DNA from: Eulemur rufifrons
Taxonomy: Eukaryota > Chordata > Mammalia > Primates > Lemuridae
Length of the DNA: 64,000 bases
Direction: 5' to 3'
NCBI RefSeq assembly: GCF_041146395.1
Contig: NC_090989.1
Coordinates: 223,604,843-223,668,842, forward strand
Below, in pieces: positions 47,801 through 59,100 of the stretch; position 1 is the first letter of the stretch, and each line of letters opens with the position of its first letter. The notes below the pieces were generated by a model. The model had not been told where the DNA came from. It saw nothing but the letters and a program-made list of their open reading frames with translations, and made no database searches. The position numbers and the translations under genes were made by a program.

Positions 47801-48244
47801 TGCACAACCTCCCTCTATAAATAAAACCCCCAGCATGACACGGGTGAGACTGATGCCTGTCTTGGTTCTGAATGGGAAGGAGAGCAGTGGAACAGCTTGG
47901 GGAGATTCAGTTCAGTGCCTGGAGATGTCACTCTTAAAGTCTCTCATGAGACACAGCTGGGAGCTCGGACAGGATGTTCCTTTTTAAGTGGCCAATGTGA
48001 TACTTCAGTAAGCAGAGCTTTATAGTCAACATATACCAAACACAAAACAAAACAAAATGATCCGAACACATTGTCCACCCCAGTAAGTATTTTCATAGTA
48101 AGATAAAAAATATATGAGCAGATAGGGAAGAATCATTCGTTAGAAAGCATGAAAAATAATCTGCAGATGCTATGTCACACCAGTGTGAAAATACAACTGA
48201 CTTAGTAAGCAATTATTAGAATGCGTTCTCCAATAGCTACTTCG
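47801..48244. other. No recognised feature
   Basis: Unique-looking sequence without splice-bounded open frames. Confidence 0.4.
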
Positions 48245-48400
48245 CTTGACCCTGATTTAAACGTCAACACAATTCTATGAGATAGGGATTCTGATTCTCA
48301 CTTTACAGAGGTGAAGAAAGGGACTTTTAGAGAGGTTGTGGAAACACACGCAGGGTTATACGTACATAAGTGGCTTCCGCCAGAATTCTAAGCCAGATCT
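48245..48400 (-). mobile_element. MIR SINE, reverse
   Basis: AATTCTATGAGATAGGGATT, ACTTTACAGAGGTGAAGAAA and AATTCTAAGCCAGATCTGAG match a reversed MIR. Confidence 0.75.
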
Positions 48401-49107
48401 GAGTCTTCCCTTTCCTGTCTTCACATATTCCTACATTAAATATAGCAGATTTCTCGTCTTGCCCACCCAGCACTCCTTTCTTATGTTGGTGAGAGCAGCT
48501 CACTGGGCCTTAGGGGAACGATCCTTCCCTTGTTCCGTGCGGTCCTGTTGGGAATGCTCATCGCAGCGCCTCGCCCCATGAGGGTGCGCCTTCGATCCAA
48601 CACAGGCTCATCAGGCTCGCTGAGAAAGCGAGTCTTGGGCGGTTGTGATGAATGATGGATGGAGGGTGGTAGGGGCCCAGCAGGAACACTGGCAGCACGT
48701 CCTTGAGTCCGAGATCGTCTAGAAGCCAGCAGGATGAAAGCATGGTAGATTTCCTCAAACTGCTCTCTTACCCTGTAGCATGGTGCCCAGGACATGGTAG
48801 AGGCTCAATAAATACTGCTCAGTGAACGAACTCTCTGACCTGCTGTGTTTCAATTCATATTCTTCCCTTGTCTTGGTAGTTTAGCTTTTTCTTTAGATTA
48901 TGTGAATTGTTATCTTCCCAGTGATTTCCTTTGCAACTTCAGTTTCTCTTGCTTACAAGCAAGGAACTCTATCTGATACCTATTATGTCCACAAAACTGT
49001 TACACGTGCCATAATATTTGAGGGACCAGCCTTATGGAGTTCTGTTTTCCCATAGCAATGCACTTGACCTATTATTCTAACTCAAGCAAAGAGCTGATAG
49101 AAAACTC
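48401..49107. other. Mostly unique; short MIR- or L2-like tail
   Basis: 48760-48830 (GGTGCCCAGGACATGGTAGA, GGCTCAATAAATACTGCTCA) is a short SINE or LINE 3' tail. Frames at 48481-48795 (minus) are CpG-containing but lack splice support. Confidence 0.4.
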
Positions 49108-49218
49108 CTCAATTGGGGGGATGGACATGCCTGAAGCTCTGACTCGGGTGGGGCAAGGGCAATATACGTAACCTAAACATTTGTCGCCCTGTAATATGCT
49201 GAAATTAAAAAAAAAAAG
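49108..49218 (+). mobile_element. Very short L1 3' end insertion
   Basis: CGTAACCTAAACATTTGTCG, CCCTGTAATATGCTGAAATT and a poly-A run form the last part of the L1 3' UTR. AGAAAACTC before (49099-49107) and after (49219-49227) is the target-site duplication. It is the same L1 type as at 5815. Confidence 0.85.
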
Positions 49219-49227
49219 AGAAAACTC

Positions 49228-50234
49228 AATTAGAGCATCAAGGAACTATATAATCTCTTAGGAGAGATCTTTTATTAAGCGGCATGAAAAAGTCCCCATA
49301 AAAAAGCCCACCTGCAATATGTGGGGAAGCAGTTTATTCCCACACTGCATGTGATTCATCTATAGGTTGCCCAACTTCTGCATGGTTATCCCAGGATAGT
49401 CATGCAAATCAAACCAATGCAAACAACATATGGGTTCACCGGAAATGTTAACATTTTTTGCAGAAAGAAATGCACTGATTGTTTCCGAGGAAAGGTACTA
49501 AGACAAAAAAAAAAAAAAAAATCAAAAGTGTGTACACAAAACCAGTTTCAGAGAAAACATATGCCTTCTTATTTTGGCTTTCATCTCTCTCAGGGTAGAA
49601 AATGCTAGAATGATGTAAAAAGAGCACATGAGATTAATGACAAGTAACAAAAGCTGCCAAGTCCACAGGCTGCTTTATGAGTAAAGTTTCCTAAGCCTGC
49701 AGCAGCTGGGACGTGGTCTGACAACATATACCTTGCTCTCAGGAGATGGACAGGTTGCTCATCCATGTTTGGGACATAAAGAAATCACATCTGCCTGTAT
49801 GTCCAATAGGGATGGCTAGACAGAAGGAGAAACTTCTCCTCATCCTTGGCACCTATGTATGAAAACTTCTTTGATCCAACCCCAAATTCTGGGAATGGGG
49901 ATGTTTGAGCTGTAAGACTCAAAGTTACGCATATTCAGCTTTATGTGGACTGGGAGTCTATGGCAGTTTAAAATATGATTTGCATAATACATTAATCACA
50001 GTTAAACCCAGCTGCAGAAAAGACTTATAGTATTTGACAGATTACCTGTTTGTCCTCTCTGTGTACTGCTGGTAAAGTGCGTTTCCCATCGTTTCAGGTA
50101 AAGCCTCAAGAGACAGTTTTAAAACATGATCCTCCAACACTCACAGTCTAACTATGACGCATGACTGTGCTCCAGGTTTCTGGGATACCACTTTGAGAGA
50201 GGAAGCACCGACTCCTTTTGGTTTAAAACTACAC
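49228..50234. other. Unique interval
   Basis: An A-run lies at 49505-49521. No named repeat or exon. Confidence 0.4.
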
Positions 50235-50940
50235 TCTATACTATATTCAGATTTTGTTAGTTTTCCCGAATGTCCTTTTCCTGTTCCAGAGTCCCATTTG
50301 GGACATCACATTACAGTTAGTTGTCGTATCTCCTTGAGTTCTTATAGACTGTGCTGGTATCTTAGGCTTTCCTTGTTTTTGATGACTTTGACGCTTTTGA
50401 AGAGCACTCATCAGGTATTTTGTAGAATGCCTCAAAATCTGGGTTTAAATGATGTGTTTCTCATGGTTAGACTGTATTTATAAGCTTTTGGAAATAAAAT
50501 CACAGAGGTAAAGTACCGACCTCATCACATCATGTCAAGAGCACGTACTATCAGCATGACTTATCACGATGATGTTAACCTTGATTACCTGGCCAAAGTG
50601 GGGTTTTTCAGGCTTCTCTGCTGTAAAGTGACTCCTACTTCCCTTTTTATACTGTACCTTTTGGAAGCAAGCCATTAAATGCAGATGGGTGTTATATTCC
50701 ACTTCCTGAGAGTGGAATATCTACATAAAGTATGTGGAATTCTTCTGCATGGGAGTTTTGTCTCTTTTTCTCCATTTATTTATTTATTCAATCATATATA
50801 ATATTCATATCAGTATGGACTCTTGGATATTTCTTCTTTGGGTTATAATTCAACACTATGTTATTTTATTGCTCAAATTATCCCAGCTTTAGCCATTGAT
50901 AGCTCTTTAAGTTGGCTCCTATGCCCTCTGACATACCATC
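50235..50940. mobile_element. Old L1-type fragment
   Basis: CAGTTAGTTGTCGTATCTCC, GTATTTTGTAGAATGCCTCA, GATGTTAACCTTGATTACCT and CAGTATGGACTCTTGGATAT follow in order the same L1-derived segment seen at 10301 and 32268, extended here. Confidence 0.8.
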
Positions 50941-51057
50941 ACTGTTTTGCTTTTTGAATACCAATTGTCTCTCTCTCTCTCTTTTTTTAATAGAGGATAG
51001 GTACCTGTATTTTTGGATGGCTTAAGTATGGAAATACTGAGGAACCTGTCTGAACCT

Positions 51058-51147
51058 TCTCCCATCCAAGTACTAACCAGGACCGACCCTGCTTAGCTTC
51101 CAAGATCAGATGAGATCGGGCGTGTTCACGGTGGTATGGCCGTAGAC
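51058..51147 (-). pseudogene. 5S rRNA retropseudogene, 3'-truncated
   Basis: On the minus strand from 51147 it reads GTCTACGGCCATACCACC, then GATCTTGGAAGCTAAGCAGG and TTAGTACTTGGATGGGAGA, so it covers about the first 90 of roughly 120 bases of 5S rRNA with only a few substitutions. The last 30 bases are absent and no A-tail is attached. CTGAACCTTCTC at 51050-51061 and 51152-51163 brackets it, overlapping the truncated end by a few bases. The internal box A is intact, but the missing 3' end makes a functional product unlikely. Confidence 0.9.
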
Positions 51148-51163
51148 CATGCTGAACCTTCTC

Positions 51164-51499
51164 ATCCTTAGTAAACACAAAGCTCTGGGATTACTTTACA
51201 GTTAAAAGTTTCAGATTGACCTCATTTACTTCATCATTCATTTATGGAATAAAATTTAGATTCCTTAAGCCATTCCTAGACTATAACCAGTATTAGTTCA
51301 GGCTGAAAGGTCTGGTCTTGCAGAAGTGGGCTTTGTCTCAGAGGTGGCAATGGTGAAGTACACTCTCCTAGAACATTAGCCTTTCCAGAGATACCCTCTG
51401 ATGCCATCTTCACGTTAGACTTTCAAATTAAATCACAGAAAAAGTTAAATTACAGAATATATGTTCTATATGTTAATATATTCTATTCACTGTACTAGA
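51164..51499. other. No recognised feature
   Basis: Unique sequence without gene signals. Confidence 0.4.
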
Positions 51500-51650
51500 T
51501 AGTCATACACACTTTCTCATCCCATCCTCACAACAATCTTATTATTCTTTGTTGTAGATGAGGAGTCTGAGGCCCAGGGAGGTAAGGTAACATAGCTGGT
51601 CAATGGCAGAGCAGCATTCTAATTCAAAGCCTCCATGCTAGGTTACCTGG
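51500..51650 (-). mobile_element. MIR SINE, reverse
   Basis: CTTTCTCATCCCATCCTCAC, GATGAGGAGTCTGAGGCCCA and AGCTGGTCAATGGCAGAGCA match a reversed MIR. Confidence 0.85.
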
Positions 51651-53254
51651 CCAGACTGAAAATCATGGCTGTGTAATGTTACAATTTCCTCAAAGGAAGC
51701 ACATTGTGCCCGGTGTGGACAGCTTAAGGCCTCAGGCCTGTGCAAAGCCACAGGTTTGCTGGTTTGATTTCGCTCTGTTCATAAGGAAGGGGAGAGAGGG
51801 ATTATACATGTGTAACAGACTGCTTTTTGCCTCCATGAGGCTCTGTACTTATTGTGATCAAGCAAACCCCTCTTGTGAGTTATTTTAAGAGAATCCCAGA
51901 ATTGAAGGGTTACAAGGAAACCCAAAGGCATTCTAGTTAGAAAAAAAAAGCCAAGTGCTGTTTCTCTTCCCTCCGTGGCAGTCTTCCCAGACAGTTGTTC
52001 AGCTCTAGCGAGAGGCTTAGCATTTTCAGAAGTTGCCTATTTCTTCTTTAATCACACTATTAAACTCTTCCTTATATAGAACAATCATTTCTTTGTGACT
52101 TTCATGCATGGGTTTTGACTCTTCCCCCTTAGGAAGAATTCTCAGTCTGTGTCCACGTGCCAGCCTCGTCAGCTTCCTGGGCTACACAGGAAGTCAGGTT
52201 AGCCCGGGGTCAGGTACTGCTTATTTTGTGGCAGACCCAAGGGAGCACCCTTCACAGCAAGGCGACCACAGAACTGAGATGCCAATGTATTCAAAGTTCA
52301 ATGTATTAATACATGCTCCTGTTCTGAGATAGCTAAGACCAGATGTTTACTCATGATGAATAAATATTAGCCCTTTACTTCCCTTAGGGCTTTACTTCTC
52401 TTAATGGCATCATAATCATCCTTTTATAAACCCTTAAGAGACATTTCAGTCCACTGTGTTTGTGTAAAGTGCCTCTCTGGGTGAGGGTGGAACCATGTGC
52501 ATTTCCAAGAGTCTATCAGACTCAAAGTTCAAAACAAATAAGTCAAGGAAATCTTGGACATGCCTGAATATAAAAGCAGTCTTGAAGAAGAATGATGACT
52601 TACTGGCAAAAAAGAAGGAAGTTTAAAGACTGGCACTGGGGAAGAAAAATGCCATTGATTTCATTTCCTCCTGATATGAATAGCAGGTGTTCAGATGCAT
52701 TGAGCTGAAAACAAGTGGGGGGGCGGGGAATAAGTAGCTCTACAAACTGCCAGGACCTTAGAAATAGGAGATATATATTTATTCAGGTTCTTTTTCTCTT
52801 GGGGATCAGATCTTGAGTTTTAATTTAATTTGGCTTGAAGAATTTGACCCACTGAAAGTTACTGTCAGAGCAGGAAGAAAACACCTGAAATCCCCCCACC
52901 TAATACTGAACGCCCACAGTGGTGAAGCACGCAATTGCCGTCAACGAAACTAGCTGAAATGTGGAGTTTTAGGCAATGACCGTAAAATGAATGCCCCCCA
53001 CAGCTCCCATAGTAAAGGCCCCTGAGCAGGGGAAATGTTAGTCATTGTAATAACTGAACCAAAGCAAACTATTATTGGCAGGAACATCAAAAGTGTCTTC
53101 CTTCCAGAAATAGTCTCAGGGCGGACTTCATGGCTGTGTGACCTGTGCAATTATATGGGTTCCTGTGCTTAAAATGGTCCCTTGCTTAGTTTAATGCTCT
53201 GCTGTTGTCATCTGGAAGTTGATAATCATTTTTGAACAACAGGCCCCACATTTT
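51651..53254. other. Unique interval, no gene supported
   Basis: No named repeat. Frames at 51676-51888 and 52108-52332 lack splice context. Confidence 0.35.
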
Positions 53255-53280
53255 TAATTTGCATGAAATCATGCAAATTA
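53255..53280. promoter_or_regulatory. Perfect inverted repeat of two POU octamers
   Basis: TAATTTGCATGA and its exact reverse complement TCATGCAAATTA are separated by AA, giving 12-base arms. Each arm holds one octamer (ATTTGCAT or ATGCAAAT), the known binding site of POU factors such as OCT1. It lies in repeat-free DNA. Function is inferred from the motif only. Confidence 0.5.
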
Positions 53281-53785
53281 TGTAGCTGGCTCTGAATGGT
53301 TGCTTTGCTTTGGAAAGGTCAAGTTGTTATACATAATAATCTAAATCAAATATAAGTTTCTTTCACTGATGCAAAGAGATAAAGGTTCTTTTCAAAAGTA
53401 AAAGAAGGGTGGCATTTTAGGTTGACAAACAGAATTATAAGGTTTTAGAGACTGGAGATCTTAGACATCATGGTTATTAACAAGCAGACTTTGGACCAAT
53501 GTTAGTTTATATTGAAATGTTTTAGTTGGAGGAGGAGACAATTTAGAATTGCCTTGAAGTTGTATGTATATATGATACAATTGTGCTGTTAACTACAAAT
53601 GATTCTCTTAGTTATTTACCTGATAAACATTTAAGAAATATTAAGTTAATATCAGGTGCAATTCTAGGTACCAGAAATGAAAACAGGAATTAAGTTGGCT
53701 GCAAGATCAAGTGTCACAGAGGATGGTGAGCTTGGCCACTGTACCCCCGCCCCCCATGATTTTAATACTCTGAGCTCCTGACTCA
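53281..53785. other. No recognised feature
   Basis: AT-rich unique sequence. Confidence 0.4.
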
Positions 53786-53793
53786 GTCTACAG

Positions 53794-54254
53794 CTGTGGT
53801 CCCCAACCCCTGGGCAGAGGACTGGTACTGGTCCATGGCCTGTTAGGAACTGGGTGGCACAGCAGGAGGTGAGCGGCGGGCAAGCAAGCAAAGCTTCATC
53901 TGTATTTACAGCCACTCCCCATCGCTCACATCACTGCATAAGCTCCGCCTCCTGTCAGATCAGCGGGAGCATTAGGTTCTCATGGGAATAAGAACCCTAC
54001 TGTAAATTGCACATGCGAGCATCTAGGTTGTGGCTCCTTATAAGAATCTAATGCCTGATGATCTGAGGTGGAGCTGAGGCGGTGATGCTAGCACTGGGGA
54101 GTGGCTGCAAATACAGATTATCATTAGCAGAGAGGTCTGACTACACAATAAATGTAATATGATTGAATCATCCTCAAACCACCCCCCTACCATCTGTGGA
54201 AAAACTGTCTTCCATGAACCTGGTCCCTGGTGCCAAAAAGGCTGGGGACAGCTG
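53794..54254 (-). mobile_element. MER1-type hAT element, nearly full length
   Basis: It reads GGTCCATGGCCTGTTAGGAA, CACAGCAGGAGGTGAGCGGC, AGCTCCGCCTCCTGTCAGAT, GCACATGCGAGCATCTAGGT and TGTCTTCCATGAACCTGGTC, with TGCCAAAAAGGCTGGGGAC at the far end. GTCTACAG (53786-53793) and GTCTAGAG (54255-54262) are a likely 8-base target-site duplication with one change. Confidence 0.9.
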
Positions 54255-54339
54255 GTCTAGAGGGACTACATGACTGCCTTCAAATCAAAGAACCATATAA
54301 GAAGAGTAGGTAAAGCTAGTATTATACCTCTAATTTTTC

Positions 54340-54575
54340 TGTGGCAAATAACAAAAATACATATACATATACCATATAATTGGTCCATTTACAGCATATA
54401 ATTCAATGGCTTTTAGTATATTCAGAGTTGTGCAACTATCACCATAACCAATTGTGGAGTAATTTCATCACCCAGAGAAGAAAATTGTACTCATTCATTA
54501 ACAGTTACTCCATTTCCCCAAATCCCCCAGCACTAGGTAACTGCTAATTTACTTTCTGTCTCTAAAGATTTATAG
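54340..54575 (-). mobile_element. Old L1 fragment, reverse
   Basis: ATTGGTCCATTTACAGCATA, GTTGTGCAACTATCACCATA and CACTAGGTAACTGCTAATTT are common antisense L1-derived sequence. Confidence 0.65.
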
Positions 54576-54579
54576 TGAC

Positions 54580-56330
54580 ACACTTTTAAGTATAAGTGGA
54601 CAACCAAGGATTACCAGAAATCTGAGAAAAGCCGCTGTTGTAAAAGAGAAAGAAAAAGCTAATCAGAGGAAATTCAGGTCATGCAGGGAGAGGAAAATGC
54701 CAAGAAACACCTACACCCCAACTATCATTTATATCCTTGGATAAGTTAGTATAACTACAAAGTAAAAAAATGGTACTACAAAAAGAAATAATAAGGATGA
54801 GAAAGAGATTAGGAAAGTAAAAACATAATCTTAATAAAACTGATTCATTAGCAAGGTTGTATGAAAATTTGAGGAAATCTCACAAAAAATAGAACGAAAC
54901 CATAGAGATGGGAGACATAGAAAAAACAACAGAATCATACAACACCAGTCCAGTAGCAGCTCTAATTCTCAAATGAAGAAATAAAGAAAGAGAGAAAATA
55001 AAAAACAGAGGCAAATAAATCAAGCAAATTTCCTAGACCTCAAAAAAATCCAAAAACCAAAAAAGAAAAAAAAAATGAAAGAAAGAAAATTTCCTAGATC
55101 TGAAGGATCTGAATGTGCAGAATGAAGAGGCCCACTAACCATACTTTGTGATGGATGAAAATAAGAGCCACCCAAGGTGCTTAATCAGAAAAAAGACAAG
55201 ATCTTTAAACTTTCAGAGATGGGAGAAAAATAGATCACATGCAAAGGATCAGGAAACAGGTAACTTTGAATTTCTTGACAACAAATGGGAAGTCTGAAGA
55301 CAATGGAATAATGTCTTTGAAAATCTAAAGGAAAACTATTTCCAAAATAAAATGTTGTATCCTACTAAACTATTACTTACGAGTGAGCTTAGCATAAAGA
55401 CATTTTCAGACATGTAAGATCTCAAAAAATTTACTTCCCATGATCTTTTTCTCAAAAAGACACTGGACAAGGTACTTCGCAAAAATAAGGGAATAAACCA
55501 AGAAAAGGAAAATATGAAAATGATGAAGCAGGGGAGCAAACGTCAGAGACAAAGTGAGTCCCCAGGACAAAGGTGAAGGAAGTTCCCAGGATAACAGCTG
55601 TGCACCAGGCAAGGACAGCAGACCAGGCCAGGTCAGAGGCTCCGGGGACAGACGAGTCAGGTGCACAACTCTGATGGAGCATCTGATGCTTCTGAGCTAA
55701 TGCGATGCGGTGAAGAGCTTGAGATTCAACTAGTAATAAGTATGTAGACAACCAAGGAAACAAAACAAAACAGAACAGAACATCATTCATTTTGGGGAAA
55801 AATATAAGGAAAAGTAATGAGCCTTTACAACAGGGCACAGTTGTGAATAGTGTTTATGACATAATAAGGTAAATAATCTAAGCAAAATAATCTAAGCAGG
55901 TCCACTAGGAGGGCACGAGGAAGGCTAGTGTGAAGGGAGGGTGATAAAAGGGAACTAGATCATCCTTTTTCAAAGTGAGAACAAAAAACCCAGGAAGCAG
56001 CAACTCTATGCATTTTTGTTTAGGGAGATGGAGAGAAATAAGCAAATAAATCAGATAAAAAAGGTGATTGCCTTTGGTGGCGAGGAAATGGGGGTGGGGA
56101 GTGGATGGGTTGGTGGTTTTGACTTGCAAAAGCGTATCTGTGATAAAAATAAGACGTAGAAAAACATGAAAAGAAGAATGACGAGAATACAGAATTAATA
56201 TTTAGCGCCTTAGAAATATGTGTGATAGAAAGTGGCATTTGCACTATGATTCCAATCATATCATGAACCATACATATCTGGAAAGAGCCCAACTGGGGTT
56301 TATAAAAGCATCAGTAATTGTATTAAAGGG
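54580..56330 (+). mobile_element. HAL1 element
   Basis: AAGAAAATTTCCTAGATCTG, TGCAGAATGAAGAGGCCCAC, GACAATGGAATAATGTCTTT, AAGACATTTTCAGACATGTA and GGGAATAAACCAAGAAAAGG occur in HAL1 order. HAL1 is an L1 relative with an ORF1-like frame and no ORF2. All frames here are broken. Confidence 0.8.
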
Positions 56331-56796
56331 GTAGGAGGAAGAATAATTGCTTTCTTTTTCAAATTCCCTATATTATAAAGTTCTTATATAATTTTCATAA
56401 TCAGGAAGTGAATTCACAAAGCAGAGAAAGTTTATTCCTTATCATAGATTAAAAATTGGTTCGCAGTTATTCTTATCTCTCAAATTTAAGATTTCCCAAG
56501 TTACCATGGAAAGATCGTGGATGGCTGGTGTTTTCTTTCTTATTCTTTTTTCCTTCCGAATCAATGCTGGGAATACTATGAACCAACTTCCTAAAAATGA
56601 TTAATTAATCCAAGGTAATTATTACATTTAGTTTCTCCTGGGTACCATGGATTTCTGATGCAGACTTTGCAACACCATAAAAATAATACTTTGCTCTGTC
56701 ATCAATTCTGACGAAATGAGAAAAAATATCTCTAAGTATCCACAGTTAATACTGCTTAACCCCCCAAAAGTTAACCATTTAAAATTTGTGGTGTGA

Positions 56797-57300
56797 ACAT
56801 CCATTGTAACCACAGATATAAATAAAATGTGGTATATATATATACAATGGGATACTATTCAGGCATAAAAAAGAGTGAAATCATGTCTTTTACAGCAACA
56901 TGGATAGAACTGGAGGCCATTATCTTAAGTAAAACATTTCAGAAAGATACACATGTTCTCGTTTCCAAGTGGGAGCTAAATAATGTGTACACATGGAAGT
57001 AGAGTGTGGAATGAGAGACAGTGGAGACTTGGAAGGGTGAGGGAATGGGAGGGAAATGGATGATGAGAAATTACTTACAGGGTACAACGTACATTATTCC
57101 AGTGATGGATTCACTAAAAGCTCTCACTTCACCACTATGCAATATATCAAAACAAAATTATACTTGTACCCCATCCATTTATACCAATAAAAAAAAGAAA
57201 AAAGAAAAAAAGTGCAAATGGAATACTTGATAAAATTGACCAAATATTACACTTTAAAGCATATCACAACACATTTCTAAGGATTGAAATAAAAAAAAAT
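56797..57300 (+). mobile_element. L1 3' end with 3' transduction
   Basis: The L1 3' UTR runs from ACATCCATTGTAACCACAGA through TGGGATACTATTCAGGCATA and CATGTTCTCGTTTCCAAGTG to ATACCAATAAAAAAAAG. After this A-rich tail come about 80 non-L1 bases (57211-57288) and a second A-rich tail. The 16-base repeat AAAATTTGTGGTGTGA (56781-56796 and 57301-57316) encloses the whole, so the extra bases were carried in with the L1. Confidence 0.9.
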
Positions 57301-57316
57301 AAAATTTGTGGTGTGA

Positions 57317-57859
57317 GACATTTGCATTATGACTTTTATATTAATGTTCAAGAAATGAAACAAAACCAGCTCTGTGCTCTGATTCTTGAGACATCTCACA
57401 CAACTTTCCGAAGAGCCCATATAATTATTAAAAATAATTAACAATATTAATGCTTTAGTATACTATTGAATAGGAGAAAAAAGGCAAAAAATCATACCTA
57501 GTTCTGCAACTACAAAGCTACAAAATCATAAATGCTGCTTTGATGTCTGAATGAGAATGAATACTGAGAAAACTTAAATTTCTCTAAAATTTGCACAGAC
57601 CTTTCTCTTGCTCTGTTTCAAGCCCATTTCCACAGAGTAGGCTTTTAGTTTGTGGGGAAAATGGCCCGGTGGGTAGCATTTTAGCTGAAAGAGTCACTTA
57701 AGAAGCAGAAAGTCTGTTTTGTTAAAAAAAAAAAAAAAATCCTGGCATTGTCCTTATGGTCTGTTTGGCATTATCACTTCTGCCTACATAAGGGCCATAG
57801 TGCCCTGCCTTTGCTAACAGAACCCCAAGTTTTGAGTCTGGGTAGTAGATGTAGATCAG
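57317..57859. other. No recognised feature
   Basis: AT-rich unique sequence with an A-run near 57725-57740. Confidence 0.4.
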
Positions 57860-58268
57860 CAGTGATGGAGTTCAGGATATGCTACCCCAAAATATGGCAC
57901 CCTGGCATTTGAGAAAACAGATCATAAAACCTAGGAAGGTCACTCTCTGACCTTCTTCCTTGAAGCAGGCCATAGAAGACTTCTCTGACCTTTCTCTGAA
58001 GGGTCATAAGACCCTCATTCCACAGGCACCCTCCCTATACCTGGAGGAAAGGAACGTTCTTATCTCTGAAGATACAGAGACACAGCAAAGAATCTCAACA
58101 AACAAGCCTTGCTTATTTCCCTCCAATTTATTACCATTAGATCATACCCTCTTTGTCCAATCATATTTTTCCATGAATAGTCACTTCTCAATCAAACCTA
58201 GCATAAAAAATACACAGGTTTATGTGGTTTTTTGGGTCATTTCTGAAGGCTCCTGTGTCATGTAAAAC
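57860..58268 (+). mobile_element. Solo LTR, family uncertain (part 1, split by Alu)
   Basis: GGAGTTCAGGATATGCTACC, CCAAAATATGGCACCCTGGC, AAGGTCACTCTCTGACCTTC and TTTCTGAAGGCTCCTGTGTC follow a common mammalian retroviral LTR in order. The subfamily name escapes me. Confidence 0.75.
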
Positions 58269-58560
58269 TTTTTTTTTTTTTGAGACAGAGTCTCACTCCA
58301 TCACCCTGGCTAGAGTGCTGTGGTGTCAGCCTAGCTCACAGCAACCTCAAACTCCTGGGCTCAAGCGATCCTCCTGCCTCAGCCTCCTGAGTAGCTGGGA
58401 CTACAGGTACATACCACGACACTCAGCTAATTTTTTCTATTTTTAGTAGAGATGGGGTCTCGCTCTTGCTCAGGTGGTCTCAAACTCCTGAGCTCAAGCA
58501 ATCCTCCCACCTTGGCCTCCCAGAGTGCTAGGATTACAGGTGTAAGCCATCTCGCCTGGC
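58269..58560 (-). mobile_element. Alu, short-linker form
   Basis: Reversed Alu with TGAGACAGAGTCTCACTCCA and CTCCCAGAGTGCTAGGATTA. It lacks the long linker. TGTAAAAC before and TGTAAACT after are the likely target-site duplication. Confidence 0.95.
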
Positions 58561-58640
58561 TGTAAACTTATATTAAATAAATTTATATGCTTTTCTCTTG
58601 TTAATCTGTCTTGGTTATAGGGGCCTCAGTCATGAACCTA
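58561..58640 (+). mobile_element. Solo LTR, part 2
   Basis: It resumes with AAATAAATTTATATGCTTTT, CTCTTGTTAATCTGTCTTGG and TTATAGGGGCCTCAGTCATG, the polyadenylation and end region of the same LTR. Confidence 0.7.
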
Positions 58641-59100
58641 GTGATGAGTGAGGAGAATAAATCTTTTCCTCTCCTATGTAGTCTCAGGGAAAGGAGGTCT
58701 CTTCCCAGCCTCCTTTGCAGCCAGAGGTGGTCGTGGTATACACTTCTGGCATGAGCTGTTAAGAGGATGCAGATGGGGCCACAACTGGGCAAACCCCAAT
58801 AAAAGAACAGAGCCTGCAATGTGAAATTTCCCTTCCCCACTCTTTTTTTTTCTTTGCTCTTTCTGTTTCCTTCCTACAGTAGTCCCTGGAGTGAGGACAT
58901 GATGTCTGAAGCCATGGCAGCCATCTTGTAACCATGGGGAAACAAATCAGAGAAGCAAAAACCAAAAAGTAAAGGATGGCAAAGTAGACAGATGGAAAGA
59001 CCTTGGATCCTTGAGAGTGTCACTGGGTAGCTGTACCCACGCTGGACTGTATATCTTTGCACTTATGTCAAATAAATGACAAATATTCTTTATTCTATTT
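58641..59100. repeat. Old mid-repetitive DNA, unnamed
   Basis: CCTTTGCAGCCAGAGGTGGT, TGGCAGCCATCTTGTAACCA, GACCTTGGATCCTTGAGAGT and GTCAAATAAATGACAAATAT resemble a frequent old LTR or DNA transposon theme that I cannot name with certainty. Confidence 0.45.

Noticed and set aside
50694..50720. 10-base-arm hairpin as a possible microRNA precursor
   Set aside because: The stem is far too short for a precursor and it lies in an old L1 fragment.
51058..51147. Functional 5S rRNA gene
   Set aside because: The 3' quarter is missing, and the flanking direct repeats mark it as a retrocopy.
55452..55838. Hydrophobic minus-strand frame resembling a membrane protein
   Set aside because: It is the antisense of the A-rich HAL1 element, which gives runs of Phe, Leu and Ser by composition.
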